Assembly: GCF_950295315.1 (NCBI RefSeq) | Contig: NC_080177.1 | Location: 79,225,089-79,289,088, forward strand | Length of the DNA: 64,000 bases | Direction: 5' to 3' | From: Erinaceus europaeus | Lineage: Eukaryota; Chordata; Mammalia; Eulipotyphla; Erinaceidae | In this document: one piece after another, positions 53,655-63,373 of the stretch | Position numbering within the stretch: position 1 is the first letter of the stretch | Layout of the letters: every line of letters starts with the position of its first letter | The notes under the pieces: model-generated | The model's input: the letters and a program-made list of their open reading frames with translations, nothing else | Databases searched by the model: none | What the model was told of the DNA's origin: nothing | Translations under genes and position numbers: made by a program

Positions 53655-54392
53655 ACCAAAGCAACGATGGCCACCTCAACATGCTTCACCTCAGACTGTG
53701 TCCAGAGACTTCACGTGTGGAATGACAACCCTTCAGCTTCATTACTCGGGTGAGACCTTTCCTTTTATAGTGCACTCTAATTTCATCTCAGGTAGTTCAC
53801 TTTCTAACAAAGTCCCATAACCTAGATATACACCAGTTTCTGTGAGAGAGAGCTTATGTGCACACGTATCCATAAACTAGTGCAAAATATATACCTGAAA
53901 GCAGAAGTACACTAGAGTTTGCAGTGAGTACCCCCCTAACACTTCCTCTCCACTATTCCAAGCTTGGGATCCATGATTGCTCAACAATTTGTTTGGCTTC
54001 GTATGTTAACTCTCTTTTCAGTCACCAGGTTCCAGATGCCACCAGGATGCTGGCCAGGCTTCCCTGGATTGAAGACCCCATCCATGTGTCCTGGAGCTCA
54101 GCTTCCCCAGAGACCCACCCTACTAGGGAAAGAGAGAGGCAGACTGGGAGTATGGACGGACCAGTCAACGTCCATGTTCAGCAGGGAAGCAATTACAGAA
54201 GCCAGACCTTCTACCTTCTGCAACCCTCAATGACCCTGGGTCCATGCTCCCAGAGGGATAGAGAATGGGAAAGCTATCAGGGGAGGGGGTGGGTTATGGG
54301 GATTGGGTGGTGGGAATTGTGTGGAGTTGTACCCCTCCTACCTTATGTTTTTGTCCACTAATCCTTTCTTAAATAAAAAATTTAAAAAAAAA
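53655..54392 (+). mobile_element. 740-base LINE-like 3' unit, copy 2
   Basis: Collinear over its full length with copy 1, including the polypurine tract and A-rich end. TSD AAAGTGAAACTTCT (53641-53654) and AAAGTGAAACATCT (54393-54406) differs from that of copy 1, so this is an independent insertion and not a later duplication. The 5' ends of the two copies lie within a few bases of each other in the source. An open frame of about 120 codons from 53984 matches that of copy 1. Confidence 0.78.
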
Positions 54393-54406
54393 AAAGTGAA
54401 ACATCT

Positions 54407-54711
54407 TTCAGACTCACGCATAAACTATCGTCACCTGGTCTGGACTGAACCAACTCAAACAGGGGTCCTTTTTGTTGTCCCCTAGGTGTCTATAAAGTTA
54501 AAGGTGACATGTCAAAAGACACAAACAACCTCACAGCAGTGTTCTTTCTGCTGCCTAGGATACTGGTATTCCCGTAGCGGCAAGAAAAGGTATTCTGAAT
54601 TTTAAAGAAAATGAGTACACAGAATGCGTCAGACATAAACAAAGTACAAGTTTTTAAAGAAAACTTTTAAGTAAATCATTTCACAAGGTTTAGAGCCTAA
54701 GATGTTAGTTT
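54407..54711. other. Non-repetitive sequence, no gene seen
   Basis: No repeat or exon recognised. Confidence 0.45.
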
Positions 54712-54790
54712 CTTTCCCTTCCTTCCTTCCTTCCTTCCTTCCTTCCTTCCTTCCTTCCTTCCTTCCTTCCTTTTCCCTTTCTTTTCCTTC
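54712..54790. repeat. (CCTT)n microsatellite
   Basis: About fifteen CCTT units followed by TTCCCTTTC variants. Confidence 0.96.
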
Positions 54791-55124
54791 CTGTGATAGA
54801 AATTGTTAGTAAAGCCTACTGGCAGAAATTCAAGTTACAAAATTAGGACTAAGGATGTCGCTATAAATAACCAAGGGGAGAAAAGCGGGGGACCACGCGT
54901 CAGACGGGGTCGGAAGGGATTCTGGCGATGCCTAGGTGCTCAGAGAGGCACCTCAGCGTGTGCCCACGGCCACAATGCCCTCGCCTAGCGCACCAGTGAG
55001 GGAAGATCTCTGAAGAATCCTTTACAACTCGGCACAAGATTCAGGCCTTTGCATTTATTTATTTTGAATGTATCTTTTGGCTTCTCAGGGTCGTGCACCT
55101 GTGTGATGCCAAGGCTCATGAAAG
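54791..55124. other. Non-repetitive sequence, no gene seen
   Basis: A short CpG-containing patch lies around 54893-54990. No island or exon seen. Confidence 0.4.
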
Positions 55125-55335
55125 AATTTTTTGACATTCCTTTATTTTTCCCTCAGTTTCATGTAAGGCGGGGAAGGAAGAGAGGGAGAGAGAAGGAAAA
55201 TGAAGGAATAATGAGGACAGACATTGAACAGCACTGGTTCATCATATGCAAAGCCTCTCTGATGCCATGATGCTCCAGTGTGATACCGGGGACCTGAGCC
55301 AGGTCCTTGTTCATGGCAAGGCACACGGTTTACCA
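55125..55335 (-). mobile_element. Old SINE, minus strand
   Basis: A GAAGAGAGGGAGAGAGAAGG body, GGACCTGAGCCAGGTCCTTG and ACGGTTTACCATCTTC. The layout is that of an inverted, eroded tRNA-derived SINE. Confidence 0.5.
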
Positions 55336-55399
55336 TCTTCTTTCACTGTACGTTCTTAAAAGTTTTGTTTTCTTCTTCCTCCTAGCTTCTTTCCATTCT

Positions 55400-55718
55400 A
55401 AGATCCTCATTTTTATCTGCTCTATTCCTACTTTCTGATCCCTTGTTATTAAATATTTTGTCTTGCTTTACTATCTTTCAGCCACCAAGTTATAGACTCT
55501 ACTATGATTCCATCCTGACTTCCCTGGGCAGACGACCTCACCAATGTGTCCTGGAAACTCACCTTTCCAGAGCCCTGCCCCACTCAAGATAGAAACAGGC
55601 TGGGGGTATGGGTCCACCTGCCAACATCCATGTTCAATAGAGAAGCAAAACCTTAGAAGCCAATAGTTCAATAGAAGTTCAATAGAAGCCAAACCTTCCA
55701 CCTTCTGCACCCCATAAA
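55400..55718 (+). mobile_element. LINE-like 3' end, older subfamily, copy 5, cut short
   Basis: It matches copy 3 (CCATCCTGACTTCCCTGGGC, CCAACATCCATGTTCAATAG). Local copies of AGAAGCCAA and TTCAATAG have been added. It stops at CACCCCATAAAG where a SINE-A begins, so the polypurine tract is missing. Confidence 0.7.
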
Positions 55719-55721
55719 GTT

Positions 55722-55990
55722 TTGCAGTGGGTTAAGCACAGGTAGCGCAAAGCCCAAGGGCCGGCATCAGGAACCCGATTCGAGCCCTGGCTCCCCACCT
55801 TCAGGGGAGTCACTTCACAGGCGGTGAAGCAGGTCTGCAGGTGTCTATCTTTCTCTCCCTCTCTCTGTCTTCCCCTCCTCTCTCCATTTCTCTCTGTCCT
55901 ATCCAGCAATGACAACACCAATAACAACACCAATAATAACTACAACAATAAAACAAGGGCAACGAGAGAATAAATAAATAAAATTTTTTT
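55722..55990 (+). mobile_element. SINE-A, slightly 5'-truncated
   Basis: It starts at GCAGTGGGTTAAGC, so half of the A box is missing. The B box is GATTCGAGCCC, with a short 3' end. Confidence 0.9.
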
Positions 55991-56021
55991 AATTTAAAGA
56001 AAAAGAATTTTGGTCCAACCA

Positions 56022-56221
56022 NNNNNNNNNNNNNNNNNNNNNNNNNNNNNNNNNNNNNNNNNNNNNNNNNNNNNNNNNNNNNNNNNNNNNNNNNNNNNNN
56101 NNNNNNNNNNNNNNNNNNNNNNNNNNNNNNNNNNNNNNNNNNNNNNNNNNNNNNNNNNNNNNNNNNNNNNNNNNNNNNNNNNNNNNNNNNNNNNNNNNNN
56201 NNNNNNNNNNNNNNNNNNNNN
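56022..56221. other. Assembly gap (200 N)
   Basis: Two hundred N. The round length suggests a placeholder of unknown true size. Confidence 0.99.
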
Positions 56222-56304
56222 AAGGGGTAAGGTGGTAATGAAAAGGGAGAAGGGGGCAGTTGCAACTGGAATTTAATGTTGACTTTCCCTCTCCTTGTCT
56301 GCAG

Positions 56305-56510
56305 AACTTGCTTGGCAGTGTAAAAAAAGAAACAAAAGCTTGAACTGCATGCTCAGTTCACTGACACCGCCCAAGAAGCCAAGTGCTAAAACAGAAATTC
56401 ACAGGGAAAAGTTAGCGGGTCTGTTGCAGAGGGACCCCGTTCTCTGTGAAGTCTGCAGGAGAGACACCCACACAGCCTCCAGAGGTGGCTCTTGGAAATG
56501 TTGTTCCTAA
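56305..56510 (+). CDS. Weak candidate exon
   Basis: A strong acceptor-like sequence (TTTCCCTCTCCTTGTCTGCAG) precedes about 68 open codons ending in TAA at 56508. The residues are Lys/Ser/Cys-rich with a CEVCRR motif. I do not recognise the protein. No polyadenylation signal or donor follows closely, so chance is likely. Confidence 0.18.
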
Positions 56511-56934
56511 GATAAAAACAACTGAGCTGATCACATTAAAGAACAGTAGGCAGGGGAGCCAGAAAAGAAAAAAAGAGAAGAAAAAAAAAAAAAGCTCTCC
56601 TAGGTTTTTGGGACCAATTCCAAGAACTTTCCTGCTCCCACTGCCAAGAGCGCCCATCAACTGCCATGGTAACCAACCCACGGCTTCCCAACTGGTCCAA
56701 AAGGGAGGCACATGCTTCAGACAGCCTCTGAGAGCATGACCCCAAGCCCCAGGCACCCATCCAGTCAGCACTCAGTGTCTTGGACATTTCTAGCCTACTT
56801 GCTTGTCACCCTTCGCTCCAAGGCTACCTACCAGCGGCTCTCTCGTTTGATTCTTTCAACCTGATTCTAAAAGTAAAGGCAAAGATGAGAATTTTAGTTC
56901 TAGACCTCGGTACTAAACAATTCTTTGTTTTCTT
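56511..56934. other. Non-repetitive sequence, no gene seen
   Basis: It contains an A/GA run near 56566-56593. Confidence 0.45.
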
Positions 56935-57285
56935 TTCTTTCTTTTTTTTTGCCTCCAGGGTTATTGCCGGGGGCTCGGTGCGAACCCACTGCTCCTGGAG
57001 GCCATTTTTTCCCTTTTGTTACTCTGGTTGTTTTTTTTTTTTACCATTGTTGTGGTTATTATTATCGTTGTTATTGATGTCATTGTTGTTGGATAGGACA
57101 GAGAGAAATGGAGAGAGGAGGGGAAGACAGAGGGGGAGAGAAAGACAGACACCTGCAGACCTGCTTTACCGCCTGTGAAGCGACTCCCCTGAGGGTGGGG
57201 AGCCTGGGGCTCGAACTGGTATCCTTAGTTGGTACTTGCGCTTTGCATTAAGTGCACTTAACTCACTGTGCTACCGCGGGACCCC
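56935..57285 (-). mobile_element. SINE-A with 3' module, minus strand
   Basis: TTTTTTTTTGCCTCCAGGG, CTCCTGGAGGCC, a purine body and inverted B box GGGGCTCGAACTGG. Confidence 0.94.
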
Positions 57286-57587
57286 CTTTTGTTTGTTTTC
57301 TAAAGCAATCTAGTTCAAGTCTATTTAGTGATAAAAATGCAATCCTGCTCCCTCCACCACCACCACAATGTGCATAACTGTTTGCGTAAGGTGAAGGAAT
57401 CTTCCAGCATTCCAAGTGAAAACATATATTTCAGAGATAAGTGGGCTGGAAAACTGAGATTCAGTTGTATTCTCCAAAGGAATGAAGACCAGAAAATGGG
57501 TGCTGAATGTGGGTGGAGCTGATCTCAGTGCTGCTGAGTAGAGGGGTCATATTACACCACAGAGTCCTGAAAATGTTTGCTGGGACT

Positions 57588-57683
57588 TAGGGAGACAGCA
57601 TGATGGTTATTCAAAAGACTTTCATGCCTGAGGTTCTAAAGTTCCATGTTCAATCCCAGGGAAAGTCATAAACCAGAATCGAG

Positions 57684-57732
<49 letters not shown>

Positions 57733-57765
57733 TTTCCCTTTGTAAACTCTCATTAAAATAAATAA
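57588..57765 (+). mobile_element. SINE-D carrying a GT run
   Basis: ACAGCATGATGGTTATTC, B box ATGTTCAATCCCAGG, then (GT)n at 57686-57732 and a TCTCATTAAAATAAATAAAG tail. Confidence 0.85.
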
Positions 57766-57774
57766 AGTATGAGA

Positions 57775-57850
57775 GAAAGAAAAGGGAGGGAGGGAGGGAG
57801 AGAGGAAGGAAGGAAGGGAGGAAGGAAAGGATGAAGGGAGGGAGGGAGGA
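57775..57850. repeat. GGGA / GGAA purine tract
   Basis: GGGAGGGAGGGA and GGAAGGAAGG units following a SINE tail. Confidence 0.94.
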
Positions 57851-57971
57851 GTCTACACAAGTGAGGCCCTAGAGGCCACAAGCTTACTCCCTTACACCAC
57901 TTTATCCCAGAGCTGAACAGCTTATGATTTTGCCAGGCATTTTCTCTTTCTCTTCCCCAATAATAAATAAT

Positions 57972-58015
57972 TATATATATACATACATACATACATATAT
58001 ATATTATATATACAC

Positions 58016-58048
<33 letters not shown>

Positions 58049-58059
58049 TATATATATAC
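57972..58059. repeat. TACA / TATA / CACA compound microsatellite
   Basis: Alternating TATATA, TACATACA and CACACA runs. Confidence 0.95.
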
Positions 58060-58199
58060 AGGACCCCATATATAATGTATGGCTTTCCGGTTTTCAGATT
58101 CCAGATTTTTTTTTTTCTTTTGCAGAGAATTTGTTTCAGACAGCACTGAAGTGTAAAGAGTATTCAGCAAAGATGCACGTGTTTAAAAAGCCAACTGTC

Positions 58200-58497
58200 G
58201 GGAGTCGGGCTGCAGCGCAGCGGGTTAAGCGCAGGTGGCGCAAAGCACAAGGACCGGCATAAGGATCCCGGTTCGAACCCGGCTCCCCACCTGCAGGGGA
58301 GTCGCTTCACAGGTGGTGAAGCAGGTCTGCAGGTGTCTATCTTTCTCTCCCACTCTCTGTCTTCCCCTCTTCTCTCCATTTCTCTCTGTCCTATCCAACA
58401 ACAACAACATCAATAACAACAATAATAACTACAACAATAAAAAGGGCAACCAAAGGGAATAAATAAATAAGTATATTTTTTAAAAAAGAAAACACTT
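58200..58497 (+). mobile_element. SINE-A, first of a tandem pair
   Basis: GGAGTCGGGCTGCAGCGCAGC head and a B box shortened to GGTTCGAACCCGG. It ends AATAAATAAATAAGTATATTTTTT. Confidence 0.93.
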
Positions 58498-58499
58498 TA

Positions 58500-58797
58500 A
58501 GGGAGTTGGGTGGTAGTGTAGCAGATTGAGCACACGTGACACAAAGCGCAAGGACCAGCGGAAGGGTCCGGGTTTGAGCCCCCGGCTCCCCACCTGCAGG
58601 GGAGTCGCTTCACAGGCGGTGAAGCAGGTCTGCAGGTGTCTATCTTTGTCTCCCCCTCTCTGTCTTCCCCTCCTCTCTCCGTTTCTCTCTGTCCTATCCA
58701 ACAACGACGACAACAACAATAATAACCACAACAATAAAACAACAAGGGCAACAAAAGGGAATAAATAAATAAAATAAATATTTAAAAAAAAATTTTT
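58500..58797 (+). mobile_element. SINE-A, second of a tandem pair
   Basis: The B box is GGTTTGAGCCC, with a short 3' end. TSD TTTAAAAAGCCAACTGTC (58182-58199) and TTTAAAAAGCCCACTGTC (58798-58815) encloses both members of the pair. Confidence 0.93.
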
Positions 58798-58815
58798 TTT
58801 AAAAAGCCCACTGTC

Positions 58816-59112
58816 ACGTCACCATCAGCCTTGGGGAAGAATCACATCAGAGCTTTCTTCCTCTGATGTCTCAGGAGGTCTGAGTTTATAAATGAATGCA
58901 TGTGAGAAGAACCCCCCACCACTACTAGTACCTACCGTTAACAACTCAATTCAAAAGACAAGATATAGCTCTTGAAGGTAATTAAGACTGGCCTCATACA
59001 TAAAACCACCTAGAATGTCAAGTTCCTGCAAAAAAAATTTATCCTATCCCATGTCGCTAACCAAATGGAGATCCTTATGACAGTGTTTAATTCACAATGA
59101 AGTACAGAGACA
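58816..59112. other. Non-repetitive sequence, no gene seen
   Basis: No repeat or exon recognised. Confidence 0.45.
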
Positions 59113-59215
59113 TGGCCAAGGAGGTAGCTTAGTGGGTAGACAGCATATCTGGAAGCCTCGGGTTCAATCCTCAATACTATATATGCCAGACTGGAACGAC
59201 GCTCTGGTCTCTCTG
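59113..59215 (+). mobile_element. Diverged SINE-C-like element
   Basis: GGCCAAGGAGGTAGCTTAGTGG, B box GGGTTCAATCCTC and TATGCCAGACTGGAACGACG. Confidence 0.65.
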
Positions 59216-59224
59216 CCTGTGCAC

Positions 59225-59385
59225 CACCAATATAGAACTTAAACGTGGGGAGGGGAACACAAGCAGCACACACGTCACTTGAAAAGTGCTTTGCCATATG
59301 CACGACCTGAGTCCAAGGAATCTGGTTCCACGGAAGGAAGCTTTGGTGCTGCAACTTCCTTCACTCTCACTCAGCACTGAAGATG
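59225..59385 (+). mobile_element. SINE-E
   Basis: AGTGCTTTGCCATATGCACG and GAAGGAAGCTTTGGTGCTGC match the copy at 40.7 kb. Confidence 0.55.
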
Positions 59386-59759
59386 CGCGATGCGATTCGG
59401 CGGCAGATGCTATGCAGGGGAGGAACAAGGCGCTCTTGAAAGCCAATTTCCAAGATCAAAGTGTAAACAACTCTCTTCTCCAACAACTACCTTAGCTTCA
59501 CACAGCATTCCTGTAGGCTACGGACCTCACTGAGTAATTACTGGAGCTTCCAAAATACTAGGTTTCAAAGACATCTTTTCAGTTGTGTTACTAATTAGAT
59601 TTAAAAAAAGAAAAGAAAAAAGACTCTCCAAATGGCTAGAAATGTAGTACTACAAATCTTTCTTGGATTCCACTGCTATAAGAGAAGAAGAATGCTGGAA
59701 ATGACTGGGTAAACATTAGCAGAACAGACTGTTAATGCACTTCAGATACATTTTTACAG

Positions 59760-59965
59760 ATAATCATACCCCAATTTCTTTTTCTGAAATCCAAGAAAGG
59801 TCAGAAATAGCAAGTTACTTTGAAAGCAATGTTCTCATTAACCAGGTGCTTTCAAACACTGAAATGCTAAGCTCTACTACACAAATGCTCCTGGAGAGGA
59901 GACAACCAGATAACCTTGACCGCCTTTTACAGGAGGCCCCAACTCCAGAACACTTGTCTCCTTAG
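59760..59965 (+). CDS. Candidate terminal exon of an unknown gene
   Basis: The sequence TACATTTTTACAG could be a splice acceptor ending at 59759. It is followed by about 68 codons to TAG at 59963. An in-frame stop lies just upstream (59717), as expected for an exon and not a longer frame. The residues are balanced and helix-like (…SEIASYFESNVLINQ…LLERRQPDNLDRLL). AATAAA follows 38 bases after the stop, with a GT-rich stretch beyond. I do not recognise the protein. It could be a real last exon or chance. Confidence 0.3.
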
Positions 59966-60003
59966 ACAGTTCTCTTCTTTCTTCTCTTTCTGACAAACCA
60001 ACA

Positions 60004-60009
60004 AATAAA
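60004..60009 (+). promoter_or_regulatory. Possible polyadenylation signal AATAAA
   Basis: It lies 38 bases after the stop of the candidate exon and is followed by TTTGTTTCAGTGTC. AATAAA is common in AT-rich DNA, so its value depends on the exon being real. Confidence 0.25.
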
Positions 60010-60115
60010 TCCCTAAATCTTTGTTTCAGTGTCTAGTTGAGAGGAAAGGTAAGTATAAAATAATAAAACCAAAGGAAATCTACATAAGCTTTAAATTCCT
60101 ATCTAAATGTAAATA

Positions 60116-60271
60116 CTGAGCTGTCGAAAAAGTCATGATATGTTTTTGTTTGTTTTTTCCCTCCAGTGTTATCACTGGGGCTCAGTGCCACCACTATAAA
60201 TCCACTGCTCTTGTGGCCACTTTTTTCAACTTTTTGCCAAAAAATGTGTCATGACTTTTCCAACAATCCAA
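60116..60271. mobile_element. Mariner-like MITE with a SINE fragment inside
   Basis: TA dinucleotides flank it (60114-60115, 60272-60273). Left arm CTGAGCTGTCGAAAAAGTCATGA and right-arm complement TTGGATTGTTGGAAAAGTCATGA differ almost only by transitions. Without the SINE fragment the element is about 80 bases, the size of MADE1-type mariner derivatives. Confidence 0.6.
60146..60225 (-). mobile_element. SINE 3' module fragment, minus strand, nested in the MITE
   Basis: CCCTCCAGTGTTATCACTGG to CCACTGCTCTTGTGGCC is an inverted 3' module without the SINE body. Confidence 0.75.
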
Positions 60272-60487
60272 TACTTAATATTTTTAGCCCGGTGAAATGT
60301 CTCTCTGGATCTGAATTAAGCTGCTATCTCTGCTCGCCAAAAGAGTCCCTTTCCCATAAGAACACTAGAATAGGTCTAAGACAGAAGGAGGGTCTGCCTA
60401 GAAGTGACTAATGTGCTATCACTCCACGATCAAAGGCGATACATTGGAACGTGTCACTCGCCAACTTTTCAGTACAGGCTCCAGATT

Positions 60488-60665
60488 CTTTTTTTTAAAT
60501 GATTATTTACTTATTTATTTTCCCTTTTGTTGCCCTTGTTGTTTTATTGTTGTGGTTATTATTGTTGTTGTTACTGATGTTGTTGTTGGATAGGACAGAG
60601 GAGAGATATGGAGAGGAGGGGAAGACAGAGAGGGAGAGAAAGACAGATACCTGCAGACCTGCTTC
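60488..60665 (-). mobile_element. SINE-A, minus strand, head missing
   Basis: It runs from TTATTTATTTTCCCTTTTGTTGCC through the purine body to ACCTGCAGACCTGCTTC and then stops at an ATATATAT run, so A and B boxes are absent. Confidence 0.92.
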
Positions 60666-61106
60666 ATATATATATGGAGTTCTTCCTCTTCAGCATTTCC
60701 ATTTCTGTCTCTCAAGCAACAAAATAGCAAAGCAGAACTTAAAAAAAAAAAATCAATGGGAGAAACCATAGGTCTCACATTTGATAAATCAAAAATACAC
60801 TCTAAGTAGCAGATCTTCTAAGAACGAGAGTTTGATGCCCTGACTTTCTCCCAGCATGACCTGGCAGCATTGCCATCCATCATCGGCTGCCGGCTGTCAT
60901 CAGGTGAGCTACCTGATTCAGCTTCATGTGTAGCAAGGATCATGCTTTTGTGTGCAACCAGGGATATTCCCTTGAAACCTAGATGACAATAATTGCAAAC
61001 ATTAATATAACACCGTTGCTTTGAATTATTGTTATAATGGAGGGAAGCCTCTGCTAAAAGTTAAATCATAACTGTGAAATGTTACATTTGAAAAGTTTGC
61101 TACAGG
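60666..61106. other. Non-repetitive sequence, no gene seen
   Basis: Single-copy-like DNA. Confidence 0.45.
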
Positions 61107-61397
61107 GGTTGGGCGGTAGCACGGCGAGTTAAGCGCACATGGCACGAAGCACAAGGACCAATGTAAAGATCCCGGTTTGAGCCCCCGGCTCCCCACCTGC
61201 AGGGGAGTGAAGCAGGTCTGCAGATGTCTGTCTTTCTCTCTCCCTCTCTGTCTTTCCATCCTCTCTCCATTTCTGTCTGTCCCATCCAACAACAATGATA
61301 TCAATAACAACAATAAAAAACAACAAGGGCAACAAAAGGGGGAAAAATAGCTTCCAGGAGCAGTGGATTTGGAGCTCCAGCAAGAAGCCCAGAGGAA
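61107..61397 (+). mobile_element. SINE-A with shortened body and module
   Basis: The B box is GGTTTGAGCCC. The usual TCGCTTCACAGGCGG segment after CAGGGGAG is deleted. The 3' module is worn. Confidence 0.92.
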
Positions 61398-61448
61398 AAA
61401 AAAAGTTTATCATATAAGCCCTTTTTAAAAATATCTTATTTACTTATT

Positions 61449-61663
61449 TTTTTAAATTTTTATTATCTTTATTTATTGGATACAGACAGTCAGAAATTGA
61501 GAGAGAAGGGAGGGATAGAGAGGATGAGAGACAGAGAGACACCTGCAGCCCTGCTCCACCACTTGTGAAGCTTTCCCCCTGCAGGTGGGGACCGGGGGCT
61601 TGAACCTGCGTCCTTGCGCACTGTAACGTGTGTGCTCAACCAGGTGCACCACCACCCAGCCCC
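61449..61663 (-). mobile_element. SINE-B, minus strand, inserted in a SINE-C tail
   Basis: Perfect TSD CTTATTTACTTATT (61435-61448 and 61664-61677) consists of the T-rich tail of the inverted SINE-C next door. The inverted B box is GGGGCTTGAACC. Confidence 0.95.
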
Positions 61664-61677
61664 CTTATTTACTTATT

Positions 61678-61803
61678 AATGAGAGGGATAGGGGGAGAGA
61701 GAGAGAGAAAAGACATCACTCTGGTACATGTGCTGTCGGGGATCGAACTCAGGACCTCATGCTTGAAAGGCCAAACCTTTATCCACTGTGCCACCTCCTG
61801 GAC
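61678..61803 (-). mobile_element. SINE-C, minus strand
   Basis: GACATCACTCTGGTACATG, inverted B box GGGGATCGAACTC and TGTGCCACCTCCTGGACC. Confidence 0.95.
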
Positions 61804-61954
61804 CATTCATATATGTCTTTACGCTATTTCCCTGGCAATACACTTTGCTTTTGTGGCCCTCTGTAATCCATAATCTCTTTATGTGTGATTCAACACATTT
61901 GAATTTTTAAGTTGAACTGAAGCCACTGGCACTTAAAATTTTCTTGGAGCCTGG

Positions 61955-62235
61955 AGATGGCTGCCCTAGTACAACACACACTTCCCCATGTACAGGGTCC
62001 TGGTCAGAGCCCTGGGCCTGTGAAAGCAGCACACCTAGTAACAGGGGGCCGCTCTGCCACGTGCACAATCCAGGCTCAAGGCCCCCACTGCAAGGGGGGA
62101 ATCCCGCTTAAGGGTGCTATGGTAATATGTCTTCTCTCCCTCAGTCTGTCTCTCTCTCTGAGGAAAAAGAAAAAATGGGGGGGGGGGGGGGGAAGGTCAG
62201 CTGGGAGTGGTGAAGTCCCAGTGAAAAGGGGAAAA
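61955..62235 (+). mobile_element. SINE-E, possibly two overlapping copies
   Basis: GCCTGGAGATGGCTGCCC and, further on, GCCACGTGCACAATCCAGGC with GCTCAAGGCCCCCAC suggest two worn heads. A TC body, AAAAAG and a G-run (about 62176-62192) follow. Confidence 0.55.
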
Positions 62236-62739
62236 GAAAAAAAGGAAAGAAACCTATAACCCTCAAAATATGCACTTTGCTCACTTTAGTAATCAAATCG
62301 CCTAAGTCAGACATTTGTGATAGCTGACTTGCATAAGCACTTTTAGTTACATGGAGAAGCATGCGGGTTTTGAACTCACGTTATACACCATCTACATATC
62401 GAGAAAGACTCCATCGGAATCAGTGCACTGCCAGCGAGCTTATGTTCTAATTAAACACTGTTCTTCCTCTGAATCCCAGTGCTATACAGAACTCGCCACA
62501 TCAGACCCAAGCAGCACGGATTTGAGGGGGTGCTGAGCCCAGGCGGAGAAGCACAGACCGGCATCACTGTCCCAGGGCTCCAGGCTTTGGGCAGTACAGG
62601 GAGCGTCAGTGGTACAGGGAGAGCCCCGCTGAGCAGGTGCCCACCCAGGCCTCAAGAGTGGACGGAGATAACGCACATCCTAGCTGCCTATGAAGCTGTA
62701 CGGCGCCCGCTGCACCTCTGCTATAGACAGAAGACCTCT
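62236..62739. other. Non-repetitive sequence, no gene seen
   Basis: A 105-codon plus-strand frame at 62479 runs into a SINE and has no splice support. Confidence 0.4.
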
Positions 62740-63045
62740 GGGAGCCAGGCTTGGCGCACACAGCCCCCACTGCCACACTCAAGGGCAGGGGTTTGAGCCT
62801 CTGGTCCCCGTCTACAAGGGAAACTTCACAAGAGGTGAAGCAGTGCTGCAGGTGTCTCTTTTTCTCTCTCTCTCTCCTTCTCTATATTCGCCTCCACTCT
62901 CAATTTTTGTCTTGTTGGATGAATGAGAGTAAAGAAGAGAAGAAAGAAAGGAACATGGGGGGGGGGGGGAAATGGCCACTGCCATCAGTGGATTTGTTGT
63001 GCAGGTACCGAGCACCGGCAATAATGCTGATGGCAATAAGTAAAA
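62740..63045 (+). mobile_element. SINE-B with diverged 3' module
   Basis: B box GGGTTTGAGCCTC, CTTCACAAGAGGTGAAGC, TC body, a G-run (about 62957-62969) and a module ending ATAATGCTGATGGC. Confidence 0.82.
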
Positions 63046-63081
63046 GAATAAAAACTAAAAATCTTCGGTGAAGGCAGCTTC

Positions 63082-63362
63082 TGGGGGCCGGGCGGAGGCA
63101 CACCTGGTTAAGCTCACATGATACGAGGCACAAGGACCCACACAAGGATTCTGTCTTGAGCCCCTAGACTCTTCACCTACAAAGGGGAAACTTGACAAGC
63201 TGCCAAGCAGGTCTGCGGGTGTCTTTCTCTCTCCCCTCCCCTCAATTTCTCTCTGTCTTATCCAATATAATGGAAAAAAACGGCCACCAGGAGCAGTGGA
63301 TTCATAGTGCTGGCACCAAGCCTGGAAGCCAAAAAAATAATAAAATTAAATAAAATAAAATA
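63082..63362 (+). mobile_element. SINE-A short-body variant
   Basis: Perfect TSD AAGGCAGCTTC (63071-63081 and 63363-63373). The body ends TTATCCAATATAATGG, followed by a 3' module with an internal deletion. Confidence 0.94.
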
Positions 63363-63373
63363 AAGGCAGCTTC

